Program-made: the position numbers and the translations under genes
Notes under the pieces: model-generated
The model's input: the letters and a program-made list of their open reading frames with translations, nothing else
What the model was told of the DNA's origin: nothing
Database searches by the model: none
Part shown: positions 1 through 9,876 of the stretch, piece by piece
Position numbering within the stretch: the first letter of the stretch is position 1
How the letters are laid out: each line of letters begins with the position of its first letter
Source: Ponticoccus alexandrii
Lineage (GTDB): Bacteria > Pseudomonadota > Alphaproteobacteria > Rhodobacterales > Rhodobacteraceae
Assembly (NCBI RefSeq): GCF_016806125.1
Contig: NZ_CP047166.1
Span: forward strand, 3,286,001-3,350,000
Direction of reading: 5' to 3'
Length of the DNA stretch: 64,000 nucleotides

Positions 1-314
1 ACCTCGATCAGGCGAAAGCGCGCGCGCCCGATCAGGCGATAGCGCGTGTCCTCACCCGCCGAGGTGCTGCCCACGGCGCTTTCCTCTATCTCGAAGGTCA
101 CCGACAGCCGGTAGGGCGCGGATGCGGCGGCCCGGCCCAGCCGCTCTTCGAAGCGGCGGCTGTAAAGGTAGGCCTCTGTCGTTTCGGGCGCGTCCAGCAG
201 CACCGAGTCGTGCAGGGCATCGCCGCTGCCGCCGGGGCCGTAGACGGGCGAGAAGCCGCAGGCGCCCAGACCAAGGGCGCCCAGCAGCAGGGTTCTTCGA
301 TCAAACGACCACAT
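1..314 (-). CDS. lptE: LPS-assembly lipoprotein LptE (partial, 3' end outside window)
   Basis: The reading frame starts at ATG 314, overlapping the end of leuS, and stays open to the window edge (about 104 residues seen). The N-terminus is [20 protein letters not shown], a short lipoprotein signal with the lipobox LGAC, so Cys19 is the expected lipidated residue. The rest (FSPVYGPGG, then RRFEERLG, then a [11 protein letters not shown] stretch) matches the layout of alphaproteobacterial LptE, the outer-membrane lipoprotein that plugs the LptD barrel during LPS delivery. In this family of bacteria lptE usually follows leuS and precedes holA, which fits. The overlap with leuS implies translational coupling. 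The call rests on motif recognition and gene order, because the C-terminus is missing. Confidence 0.85.
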   Translation of the reverse strand, partial: MWSFDRRTLLLGALGLGACGFSPVYGPGGSGDALHDSVLLDAPETTEAYLYSRRFEERLGRAAASAPYRLSVTFEIEESAVGSTSAGEDTRYRLIGRARFRLIE

Positions 315-2892
315 TCACGATCCGCCCCGGCACCACGATCAGCTTCTTCGGCTGGCCCCCGTCGAGGGCCCGCACCACAGCTTCATGCGCCAGCGCCAGC
401 TTTTCAACCTCTTCCTTGGGCATGTCCTTGGGCACGGCGATTTCGCCGCGCCGCTTGCCGTTGACCTGAATGGGCAGCGTGACCGTATCCTCGACCAGCA
501 TCGCCTCGTCGGCCACGGGCCAAGCGGCCTGTGCCACCAGCCCTTCGCCGCCCAGCAGGTGCCAGACCTCTTCCGCAAGGTGCGGCGTCATCGGCGACAT
601 CAGTTGCGCAAGGACTTTGGCGGCGCGGGTCTTGACCTCCTTGCCCGCGCGCGACTTCGCCAGCGCGTTGGTGAAGGCATACAGCTTGGCGATGGCCGCG
701 TTGAAGCCGAAGCTCTCGACGCCCATGGTCACGTCGTGGATGGCCTTGTGCATCTCGCGCTCCAGCGCCGCGTCCTCCTGCGTCGAGGGGGCATCGCCCT
801 CGGCGATCTCGGCGGCGATGCGGTAAACGCGGGCAAGGTGCTTGTGCGCGGCCTCGGCCCCCGATGCGGTCCATTCCACGTCCCGCTCCGGCGGGCTGTC
901 CGACAGCACGAACCAGCGCGCGGTGTCGGCGCCGTAGCTGGCGATGATCGCCACCGGGTCGACGACGTTGTTCTTGGACTTCGACATCTTGGCAGAGGGA
1001 ATAATCTGCACCTCGGCCCCGCCCTCCTTGAGGAAGGCCTTGCCGTCGCGCAGTTCCACCGCCTCGGGGTAGTGATAGACCGGGCGGCCGTTGTCGCCTT
1101 CGCTCTGGTAGATGGCGTGCGTGACCATGCCCTGCGTGAACAGCGCGTCGAAGGGCTCCGCCGATTTCTCCGGCAGATGGCCGGTCTTGACCATGCCCCG
1201 GCAGAAGAAGCGCGCGTAGAGCAGGTGCAGGATCGCGTGTTCGATGCCGCCGATGTATTGGTCGACGTTCATCCAGTAGGCGGCATCCTCCATCACCGTG
1301 GGCGTTCCGGCGCGCGGCGCGGTGAAGCGCGCCTGATACCACGACGAGTCGACGAAGGTGTCCATGGTGTCGGTCTCGCGCCGGGCGGGCGCGCCGCAGG
1401 CCGGGCAGGCGCAGTCGCGCCACGAGGGGTGGCGGTCCAGCGGGTTGCCGGGCACGGAAAAGTCGATCGCCTTGCCGTCCTCGTCGTAGGGCAGTTCGAT
1501 CGGCAGGTTCTCCTTCTTCTCGGGGACGACGCCGCAGGCCTCGCAATGCACCACCGGGATCGGACACCCCCAGTAGCGCTGGCGCGAAAGACCCCAGTCG
1601 CGGAGGCGGAACTTGGTCACGCCGTGGCCGACGCCGTTCTCCTCGCAAAAGGCGATGGCCGCATCCACGCCCTGCTCGCCGGTCTGCGCCTCTTCCCCGG
1701 CGAAACCGCCGATGTAGCGCACGGTCTCGGGCTTGGGCGGGACGTAGGCCGGGCCGCCGTCCTCGGGCAGGATGAAGGTGCCCTCTTCGCCCATCGCGGG
1801 CACATAGATCGAGCGCACGGGCAGGTCGTACTTGCGCGCGAAATCGAGGTCGCGCTGGTCATGCGCCGGGCAGCCGAAGATCGCGCCGGTGCCGTAGTCC
1901 ATCAGGATGAAGTTGGCGACATAGACCGGCAGTTCCCACGCGGTGTCGAAGGGATGGCGCACGGTCAGCCCGGTGTCGTAGCCACGCTTCTCGGCCTTCT
2001 CCAATTCTTCCTCGCTGGTGCCTGTGCGACGGCATTCGGCGTTAAATTCGGCCAGCGCGGCGTCGTCCTGCTCCAGATGCTTCGCCAGCGGGTGATCCGG
2101 CGAGATGCCCACGAAGGAGGCGCCCATCAGCGTGTCAGGCCGCGTGGTATAGACCTCGATCCGGTCGAAGCCCTCGGGCGCATCGACGGTCGAGAAGGCG
2201 AACTGCAAGCCGCGCGACCGCCCGATCCAGTTGGCCTGCATCAGTTTGACCTTGGCGGGCCAGTTGTCGAGGCTGTCGAGCGCGTCGAGCAATTCCTCGG
2301 AGTAATCCGAGATCTTGAAGAACCACTGCGTGAGTTCCTTGCGCTCGACCAGCGCGCCGGAACGCCAGCCGCGCCCGTTCTCGACCTGCTCATTGGCCAG
2401 AACCGTCATATCGACCGGGTCCCAGTTCACCACGGCATTCTTGCGATAAACCAGCCCCGCCTCGAGGAAATCGAGGAAGAGCGCCTGCTGCTGGCCGTAA
2501 TATTCGGGATCACAGGTGGCGAACATCCGCGTCCAGTCGAGCGAGAAGCCCAACGGCTTCATCTGCCCGACCATCGTGTCGATGTTACCGTAGGTCCAGT
2601 CCTTGGGGTGCCCGTTCGAGGCCATGGCCGCGTTCTCGGCGGGCATCCCGAAGGCGTCGAAACCCATGGGGTGCAGTACGTTATGCCCCGTGTTGCGCTT
2701 GTAGCGCGCGATCACGTCGCCCATCGTGTAGTTGCGCACATGGCCGATGTGAATGCGCCCCGAGGGATAGGGGAACATCTCCAGCACGTAATACTTGGGC
2801 TTGTCGCCCTCGCGGCGGGCCTTGAAGACCTCGGCCTCGTCCCAGGCGGCTTGCCATTTCGGTTCGATGGTGGCGGGGTCGTAGCGCGACAT
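301..2892 (-). CDS. leuS: Leucyl-tRNA synthetase
   Basis: Cytoplasmic class I aminoacyl-tRNA synthetase that charges tRNA-Leu with leucine. The product is 863 residues, normal for the bacterial enzyme. The HIGH signature is at residues 48-51 ([11 protein letters not shown]) and the KMSKS loop at about 635-639 (AKMSKSKN). Between them are the editing domain and the zinc-type insertion ([12 protein letters not shown] and [12 protein letters not shown], giving four Cys). The start chosen is [13 protein letters not shown], preceded by GAAGGAT about 7 bases upstream. The frame is open for another 66 codons upstream, but that extension is low-complexity and overlaps repeat-rich intergenic DNA. lptE follows with overlap. 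Confidence 0.98.
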   Translation of the reverse strand: MSRYDPATIEPKWQAAWDEAEVFKARREGDKPKYYVLEMFPYPSGRIHIGHVRNYTMGDVIARYKRNTGHNVLHPMGFDAFGMPAENAAMASNGHPKDWTYGNIDTMVGQMKPLGFSLDWTRMFATCDPEYYGQQQALFLDFLEAGLVYRKNAVVNWDPVDMTVLANEQVENGRGWRSGALVERKELTQWFFKISDYSEELLDALDSLDNWPAKVKLMQANWIGRSRGLQFAFSTVDAPEGFDRIEVYTTRPDTLMGASFVGISPDHPLAKHLEQDDAALAEFNAECRRTGTSEEELEKAEKRGYDTGLTVRHPFDTAWELPVYVANFILMDYGTGAIFGCPAHDQRDLDFARKYDLPVRSIYVPAMGEEGTFILPEDGGPAYVPPKPETVRYIGGFAGEEAQTGEQGVDAAIAFCEENGVGHGVTKFRLRDWGLSRQRYWGCPIPVVHCEACGVVPEKKENLPIELPYDEDGKAIDFSVPGNPLDRHPSWRDCACPACGAPARRETDTMDTFVDSSWYQARFTAPRAGTPTVMEDAAYWMNVDQYIGGIEHAILHLLYARFFCRGMVKTGHLPEKSAEPFDALFTQGMVTHAIYQSEGDNGRPVYHYPEAVELRDGKAFLKEGGAEVQIIPSAKMSKSKNNVVDPVAIIASYGADTARWFVLSDSPPERDVEWTASGAEAAHKHLARVYRIAAEIAEGDAPSTQEDAALEREMHKAIHDVTMGVESFGFNAAIAKLYAFTNALAKSRAGKEVKTRAAKVLAQLMSPMTPHLAEEVWHLLGGEGLVAQAAWPVADEAMLVEDTVTLPIQVNGKRRGEIAVPKDMPKEEVEKLALAHEAVVRALDGGQPKKLIVVPGRIVNVVV

Positions 2893-3050
2893 GCGGGTAT
2901 CCTTCGGCGGCGTTTGGGCGGCAGGTGTCGGGCGCGGTGATAGGGTGCGGCGGCGCTTTCGTCCAGAGGGGGCGGGTCCCGCGGGCCCTTCTCTCCTGAA
3001 AGACGCGGGGCTGCGCCGCGCGCGTTGGGCTTCGCGTGCCCCCTCGCGCT

Positions 3051-3075
3051 CCCGGGATATTGCCGGACAGAAGAA
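3051..3075 (-). repeat. Intergenic repeat family A, copy 1
   Basis: On the minus strand this reads TTCTTCTGTCCGG, then CAATATCCCGGG. It is paired head-to-head with copy 2 (3094-3120), about 18 bases away, so the two could form one long hairpin upstream of leuS and downstream of the TauE/SafE gene. It has the same core as the other family A copies in the window. Confidence 0.8.
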
Positions 3076-3093
3076 ACAGGCAGGACGCACACC

Positions 3094-3120
3094 CTTCTTC
3101 TGTCCGGAAATATCCCGGGG
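3094..3120 (+). repeat. Intergenic repeat family A, copy 2
   Basis: Reads CTTCTTCTGTCCGG, then AAATATCCCGGGG, on the plus strand. It is the inverted partner of copy 1. It lies downstream of the minus-strand TauE/SafE gene, so it could act in that gene's 3' untranslated region. Confidence 0.8.
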
Positions 3121-3156
3121 GTGCGGGGGCTGGCCCCCGCCCGGCCCCTCAGGCGC

Positions 3157-5032
<1,876 letters not shown>

Positions 5033-5053
5033 GCCTTCCGACACCATCCAAGG

Positions 5054-5090
5054 AAACGCCCGGGCCGCCGCGCCCGGGCGTTTTCGTTTC
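5054..5090 (+). terminator. Rho-independent terminator after mdh
   Basis: Perfect 12-bp stem (AAACGCCCGGGC, 5054-5065, with GCCCGGGCGTTT, 5072-5083), a 6-base loop and a T-rich tail TTTTCGTTT. It sits 22 bases after the mdh stop. Confidence 0.93.
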
Positions 5091-5097
5091 GCGGGGG

Positions 5098-5141
5098 AAG
5101 CCCCTCCGAAGGGGCTTTCTCAAGCGGCTTCGAAGCCGCTT
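5098..5141 (-). terminator. Two consecutive hairpins after the glycosyltransferase gene
   Basis: AAGCGGCTTCGAAGCCGCTT (5122-5141) is a perfect 20-base palindrome placed directly after the minus-strand stop codon. It is followed by AAGCCCC / GGGGCTT (5098-5117). Neither has a long T run on the minus strand, so they may mark the 3' end without being a full intrinsic terminator. They face the mdh terminator convergently. Confidence 0.6.
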
Positions 5142-6149
5142 TCACGCCGCACGCCAGCCGGTCATCTCCCAAAGTGCGGGGTCCTGCGCCAGCAGCGCGC
5201 GGTCGAAGGCCGCGACCGAGAGGTCCGGCATATCGGGCAAGGCACCGGGGTCGAAGGACAGCCCCTCGTCCAGCAGGCCGAAACCGCGCAAACGCTCCGC
5301 CTGAGGCTGGGTCAGGCGGTGCAGCGCGGCCTCCGCCTCCAGCGCCTCGTCGAGGCTGCCCATCCGCTCCACCATCCAAGCGATCTGCGCCAACCTGTGC
5401 GGGGGCAGGATATGCTTCTGCACCTCCAGCGGCTGGCCCTTGTAGCGGATCAGCTTCAGCAGCCAGTGCAGGGGCGTCACCCCGTCGAAATGCAGAAGCC
5501 GTGTGGTGGTCGAGAGCCACGCCGGCGCGCGCCGGCGTTTCCCCCCGCTCTCGAGGTAGGATTCGTGCACCATCTGGCGAAACCCCTGCCCGACCGGCAC
5601 CGCGCATTTGCCGGACCCGTGGCTGAACATCCCCTCGCGCAGATGCGGCGCCAGCGCGCCGTAGATCACCGCGTCCAGCGCCTTGTCGCCCGGCGAGGCC
5701 CGGCGGAAGACACCGTCGAACAACCCTGCCTGTCCCTGACCCGCCATCAGCGACCTCTCGAGCACCGCAAAGCGCAGCTCGGCGCCCAGTTCGGCCACGA
5801 CAGGCAGTTCCGCGCCCAGCGGACTGTCCTGCCAGAGGAATTCATCCGCATCCAGATGCACCAGCCAATCGGCTTCGCAGCGCTCCTGCGCATGGGCGGC
5901 GTTCAGGCTCTGGCGGCGCATCTGCGAGGCGGGCGCCCCGCGCCGGGGCCGCAGCGCCTGCCAGTGCGCCGCGTCGCAGACCGTCACCCGGCAGCCCGGG
6001 ATCTGCGCCAGCACCACAGCCACCGGATCGTCGGACCGGTCGAGGTAGACGTGCACCTGCGCCGCGCCGGTCCCGAGATGCCAGCGCACATTGGCTTCGA
6101 CCAGCGCGCCGGGCTCTCGCGCCGTCATCACCACCGCCCATTTCCGCAT
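5142..6149 (-). CDS. Glycosyltransferase family 2-like protein
   Basis: A 335-residue protein resembling the family of predicted glycosyltransferases that begin with a MTAREPGALVEANVRWHL-type segment and carry a DxD-like metal/sugar-nucleotide motif. Here HLDADEFLW falls at roughly residues 95-105. The N-terminal half has the alternating beta-alpha pattern of a GT-A fold; no signal peptide or membrane segment is evident, so it is probably cytoplasmic or peripheral. The acceptor and sugar are unknown. It stands alone on the minus strand between mdh and sucC, pointing away from the sucC promoter region, so the two share a divergent intergenic region of 220 bases. Confidence 0.78.
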   Translation of the reverse strand: MRKWAVVMTAREPGALVEANVRWHLGTGAAQVHVYLDRSDDPVAVVLAQIPGCRVTVCDAAHWQALRPRRGAPASQMRRQSLNAAHAQERCEADWLVHLDADEFLWQDSPLGAELPVVAELGAELRFAVLERSLMAGQGQAGLFDGVFRRASPGDKALDAVIYGALAPHLREGMFSHGSGKCAVPVGQGFRQMVHESYLESGGKRRRAPAWLSTTTRLLHFDGVTPLHWLLKLIRYKGQPLEVQKHILPPHRLAQIAWMVERMGSLDEALEAEAALHRLTQPQAERLRGFGLLDEGLSFDPGALPDMPDLSVAAFDRALLAQDPALWEMTGWRAA

Positions 6150-6227
6150 CGCCGATCCCGCCTTGTCTTTTGCGACTCACCTTAGAAACCGAGTGATTCC
6201 CTGCCAAGCGCTAACAAAAGATTACCC

Positions 6228-6257
6228 TGTGATCACACCTTAAAACGTGTGATCACA
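6228..6257. promoter_or_regulatory. Twin palindromic operator-like sites upstream of sucC
   Basis: TGTGATCACA occurs at 6228-6237 and again at 6248-6257, identical, with centres exactly 20 bp apart (about two helical turns). They lie in the 220-base divergent region between the glycosyltransferase and sucC, about 110 bases before the sucC start. A further half-site-like CGCTAACA lies at 6209-6216. The layout suggests cooperative binding of a dimeric regulator. I cannot name the regulator; the sites have the arms of a CRP-type site (TGTGA/TCACA) but no spacer. Confidence 0.7.
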
Positions 6258-6369
6258 AATGTCGGAAAACCCGCTGCATTTGTGGGGCTGCAGCAAAAAA
6301 CACTTTCTTCTACCCTCTCCGCGGGGCTTACAGGACCACAATCCGCAGCAAAACGGGGATCGTTGACCC

Positions 6370-7563
6370 ATGAATATCCATGAATATCAGGCCAAGGCGC
6401 TTCTGCGCAGCTATGGCGCCCCAGTCTCGGACGGCCGCGTCGTCCTGAGGGCCGAGGACGCCAAGACCGCAGCCGGGGCGCTCGACGGCCCGCTCTGGGT
6501 GGTCAAGGCGCAGATCCACGCGGGCGGCCGCGGCAAGGGATCGTTCAAGGAAGAGGCCGCTGGCGAAAAGGGCGGCGTGCGCCTTGCCAAGTCGGTCGAG
6601 GAAGCCGCCGAAGAGGCCAAGAAGATGCTGGGCAAGACGCTCGTGACGCATCAGACCGGCCCGGCAGGCAAGCAGGTCAACCGCATCTACATCGAGGACG
6701 GCTCGGACATCGAGCACGAGTTCTACCTCGCCCTGCTCGTCGACCGCGTGACCTCGCGCGTGTCCTTCGTCTGCTCGACCGAGGGCGGCATGGACATCGA
6801 AGAGGTCGCCGCCTCCACCCCCGAGAAGATCCTGTCCTTCTCCGTCGATCCGGCCACCGGCTACCAGCCCTTCCACGGCCGCCGCGTCGCCTTTGCGCTG
6901 GGTCTGACCGGGTCGCAGGTCAAGGAATGCGTGAAGCTGATGGGCATCCTCTACCAGGCCTTCATCGAGCGCGACATGGAGATGCTGGAGATCAACCCGC
7001 TGATCGTCATGACCAACGGCTCGCTCAAGGTGCTGGACGCCAAGCTGGGCTTCGACGGCAACGCCATGTACCGCCAGTCCGAAGTGTCCGAGCTGCGTGA
7101 CACCACGGAAGAGGATTCCAAGGAACTGGAAGCCTCCAAGTACGATCTGAACTACATCGCGCTGGATGGCGAGATCGGCTGCATGGTCAACGGCGCGGGC
7201 CTTGCCATGGCAACGATGGACATCATCAAGCTCTACGGCGCAGAGCCTGCCAACTTCCTCGACGTGGGCGGCGGCGCGACCAAGGAGAAGGTGACCGAGG
7301 CGTTCAAGATCATCACCTCTGACAAGAACGTCAAAGGCATCCTTGTGAACATCTTCGGCGGCATCATGCGCTGCGACGTCATCGCCGAGGGCGTGATCGC
7401 CGCGGTGAAGGAAGTTGGTCTCGAGGTCCCGCTGGTCGTGCGCCTTGAAGGCACGAACGTCGAGAAGGGCAAGGAAATCATTGCCAACTCGGGCCTGAAC
7501 GTCATCGCGGCAGACGATCTGTCCGACGGCGCCGAGAAAATCGTCAAGGCGGTCAAGGGGTGA
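6370..7563 (+). CDS. sucC: Succinyl-CoA synthetase beta subunit (ADP-forming type)
   Basis: With SucD it converts succinyl-CoA to succinate, making ATP or GTP. The 397-residue protein has the usual family length. It starts [16 protein letters not shown] and has the ATP-grasp glycine loop AGGRGKG near residue 53, LEINPLIV for metal/nucleotide binding at about 203, and the C-terminal [15 protein letters not shown]. It is the first gene of the suc operon. A UUCG-loop hairpin follows and a small unknown gene separates it from sucD. The ribosome site (CGGGG) is weak. Confidence 0.98.
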   Translation: MNIHEYQAKALLRSYGAPVSDGRVVLRAEDAKTAAGALDGPLWVVKAQIHAGGRGKGSFKEEAAGEKGGVRLAKSVEEAAEEAKKMLGKTLVTHQTGPAGKQVNRIYIEDGSDIEHEFYLALLVDRVTSRVSFVCSTEGGMDIEEVAASTPEKILSFSVDPATGYQPFHGRRVAFALGLTGSQVKECVKLMGILYQAFIERDMEMLEINPLIVMTNGSLKVLDAKLGFDGNAMYRQSEVSELRDTTEEDSKELEASKYDLNYIALDGEIGCMVNGAGLAMATMDIIKLYGAEPANFLDVGGGATKEKVTEAFKIITSDKNVKGILVNIFGGIMRCDVIAEGVIAAVKEVGLEVPLVVRLEGTNVEKGKEIIANSGLNVIAADDLSDGAEKIVKAVKG

Positions 7564-7569
7564 ACGCCG

Positions 7570-7607
7570 CGCCGGGGCTTCGGCCCCGGCGGGGGCTCTG
7601 GCGGAGC
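7570..7607 (+). other. UUCG-capped hairpin and second hairpin after sucC
   Basis: CGCCGGGGC / GCCCCGGCG with a TTCG tetraloop (7570-7591) is followed by GGCTC / GAGCC (7593-7607). There is no T tract. This is likely an mRNA-stabilising or processing hairpin at the end of sucC within the operon, not a terminator. The 189-base sucC to next-gene gap contains nothing else recognisable. Confidence 0.55.
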
Positions 7608-7752
7608 CTCCGAGGCGTGAAGGGGCGGAGCCCCGGGACAACGGTCATGATATCGGTCGAAACACTCAGCATCAGACAGGCGCCGCGCGGGGTAACGCGC
7701 GCGGAACCATTGTCTCGCATCGCGTGTTGCCTTCTCAACGGAGGTGACAGAC

Positions 7753-8109
7753 ATGCCCTTGCTGAGAAAATCCGACCTGCCCGACGCACCGGACCTGAAG
7801 GATGCTCTGCCGATCGTGCGCAGCCGCGACCGGCTCAAGCCCTTCCTGATCGGTGCGGGCCTGCTGACCGCCGGTGCCATGCTTCTGCGGGTCAAGCCCG
7901 CCTTCGGCCAGGTGCCGGATCCCAGACCCTACGGTCGCACCGCCAATGGCCGGTTGCGCAGGGGCTTTGCTCATCGGGTGCGGGACGGCGCGGCCTCTTT
8001 TGCGCCGGGCAATCTGACCGATCAGCTGGGCAAGTCGCTGCTGATGGGCGGCGCGGCCATGCTGGTGGCGCGCGTTCTGGACGAGTATCTCGGCCCCGAA
8101 GAACTGTAA
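7753..8109 (+). CDS. Conserved-looking small membrane-associated protein between sucC and sucD
   Basis: A 118-residue protein I do not recognise. The start at ATG 7753 is well supported by GGAGGT at 7740-7745. It has an N-terminal charged region, a hydrophobic stretch [17 protein letters not shown] (about residues 30-48), a basic middle part and a second hydrophobic stretch [14 protein letters not shown] near the C-terminus, so one or two membrane or peripheral helices are possible. Codon use resembles its neighbours. Its position inside the suc operon suggests co-expression with succinyl-CoA synthetase, but nothing in the sequence shows a function. Confidence 0.7.
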   Translation: MPLLRKSDLPDAPDLKDALPIVRSRDRLKPFLIGAGLLTAGAMLLRVKPAFGQVPDPRPYGRTANGRLRRGFAHRVRDGAASFAPGNLTDQLGKSLLMGGAAMLVARVLDEYLGPEEL

Positions 8110-8250
8110 TCCCTGAAAATCGCATTGCCTTTCGGCAGAGCGGGGCCCCGGCCTTCGCTCTGCCTTGTCATGTCCGCGGCCCGGAGCGTCCGGCGCCGCG
8201 CGCTTTCGCATGTCGCCCCGCGCGGGCGTTCCAATAAGGAGACCACCACA

Positions 8251-9138
8251 ATGGCCGTCCTCGTCAACGAGAACACCAAAGTCATCTGTCAGGGCCTGAC
8301 CGGCTCGCAGGGCACCTTCCACTCGGAGCAGGCCATCGCCTACGGGACCAAGATGGTCGGCGGCGTGACGCCCGGTAAGGGCGGAACCGAACACCTGAAC
8401 CTGCCGGTCTTCAACTCGGTCCACGAGGCGAAGCACGTGACCGAGGCGAATGCATCGGTGATCTACGTGCCGCCGCCCTTCGCCGCCGACTCGATCCTCG
8501 AGGCCATCGACGCCGAGATGGAGCTGATCGTCTGCATCACCGAGGGAATCCCGGTGCTGGACATGATGAAGGTCAAGCGCGCGCTCGAGGACAGCAAGTC
8601 CCGCCTGATCGGGCCGAACTGCCCCGGTGTCATCACGCCGGACGCCTGCAAGATCGGCATCATGCCGGGCCACATCCACAAGCGCGGCAAGGTGGGCGTC
8701 GTGTCCCGCTCGGGCACGCTGACCTACGAGGCGGTCAAGCAGACCACCGACATGGGCCTTGGCCAGTCCTCTGCCGTGGGCATCGGCGGCGACCCGATCA
8801 AGGGGACCGAGCACATCGACGTGCTGGACATGTTCCTTGATGATCCCGAGACCGAAGCCATCATCATGATCGGCGAAATCGGCGGCTCTGCCGAAGAGGA
8901 TGCGGCGGCCTTCATCGCCGAGCAGAAGAAGAAGGGCCGCTGGAAACCGATCGCGGGCTTCATCGCCGGGCGCACGGCGCCTCCGGGACGCCGCATGGGC
9001 CACGCGGGCGCCATCGTCGCCGGCGGCAAGGGCGGTGCCGAGGACAAGATCGAGGCGATGAAGAGCGCCGGGATCGTGGTCGCAGACAGCCCCGCCACGC
9101 TGGGCGAGGCGGTCATGGAAGCGATCAAGAAGGGGTGA
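8251..9138 (+). CDS. sucD: Succinyl-CoA synthetase alpha subunit
   Basis: Partner of SucC. The 295-residue protein starts [18 protein letters not shown] and has the N-terminal CoA-binding domain with [10 protein letters not shown]. The phosphorylated active-site histidine is His251 in [14 protein letters not shown] clear AAGGAG ribosome site precedes the start by 8-9 bases. It lies in the suc operon and is followed by a hairpin and a DUF805 gene before sucA. Confidence 0.98.
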   Translation: MAVLVNENTKVICQGLTGSQGTFHSEQAIAYGTKMVGGVTPGKGGTEHLNLPVFNSVHEAKHVTEANASVIYVPPPFAADSILEAIDAEMELIVCITEGIPVLDMMKVKRALEDSKSRLIGPNCPGVITPDACKIGIMPGHIHKRGKVGVVSRSGTLTYEAVKQTTDMGLGQSSAVGIGGDPIKGTEHIDVLDMFLDDPETEAIIMIGEIGGSAEEDAAAFIAEQKKKGRWKPIAGFIAGRTAPPGRRMGHAGAIVAGGKGGAEDKIEAMKSAGIVVADSPATLGEAVMEAIKKG

Positions 9139-9145
9139 GTTCCCC

Positions 9146-9171
9146 GGGGCGGGCTTGTAATGGCCCGCCCC
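9146..9171 (+). other. GC-rich hairpin downstream of sucD
   Basis: GGGGCGGGC (9146-9154) pairs with GCCCGCCCC (9163-9171) around an 8-base loop, immediately after the sucD stop. There is no T run. It could attenuate or stabilise the sucCD message before the DUF805-sucA part. The rest of 9172-9354 shows no gene. Confidence 0.5.
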
Positions 9172-9354
9172 GCCACAAGCTTCATGACGGTGGGCCGGAT
9201 GCGGCCCCCTCTCCTGACGCTTGGAGATGAGTGAAGGCAGAATGCGAACGACGGCGGCACATGCACTGAGGGCAGCGACCGACCGCGGGTGGGTGCGAAG
9301 CGCCCATCCGCGCGCCCAGTCGGCTTTTGCCCGGTGCTGGCGCGGGAGCGACGC

Positions 9355-9876
9355 ATGATGCTGCGCAGCGCTCTGTCATCCATTGCCTTCATGGGCCGCT
9401 TGTCCCGTCGCCAGTATTGGCTGCGGTTCCCCTTTCTGGTCGCTGCGCCTCTCTTCACCACGCTCGCATGCTGGATTGTGGGACTGTCGTTGCTCCACAC
9501 CGTGGCTCTTGCCCTCGTGTGCTCCACGCCCTTGTTCTCCGCCGGATACCGGCGCCTTCAGGACACAAGCGAGCGTGGCAGCGATGCCGTCGCACCATGG
9601 GGCTATTTCATCGTTGCCGTTTTCTTGGGCTCGTGGAGCGCCGGCTCTCACACAACGCTGCAAACGGCCTTTGCGAGCGACAGCCCACCGGACGGCCCCG
9701 TCGGCCTTGCAGCCGTCATCATCTACGGTTTGGGGGGCAGCTTGATCGGGCTGACGGCGCTTGTTTTCCTAGTGATGTTCCTCGTGAGCATCACGCCCGC
9801 CGTTGCTCAGACGCTTCTGCCCTCCACCCCCGGCCCCAATAAATACGGTCCCAACCCTAACGAGGTGCCTTCATGA
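9355..9876 (+). CDS. DUF805-family membrane protein inserted between sucD and sucA
   Basis: A 173-residue inner-membrane protein resembling the DUF805 family: the short hallmark GRLSRRQYW lies near residue 15, followed by about four hydrophobic segments and the family-like GYRRLQDTS. The family's function is unknown. The start ATG 9355 has GGGAG 6 bases upstream; the next codon is also ATG. The stop overlaps the sucA start as ATGA, so sucA translation may be coupled to it. Codon use is less GC-biased at third positions than in the flanking suc genes, which hints at later arrival. The length and motif support a real gene; its role in the operon is unknown. Confidence 0.72.
   Translation: MMLRSALSSIAFMGRLSRRQYWLRFPFLVAAPLFTTLACWIVGLSLLHTVALALVCSTPLFSAGYRRLQDTSERGSDAVAPWGYFIVAVFLGSWSAGSHTTLQTAFASDSPPDGPVGLAAVIIYGLGGSLIGLTALVFLVMFLVSITPAVAQTLLPSTPGPNKYGPNPNEVPS

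Noticed and set aside
385-2940. Very long open frame on the plus strand antisense to leuS (about 850 codons)
   Set aside because: It is the mirror of a GC-rich gene with third-position bias; it has no family motif, and leuS is certain on the other strand.
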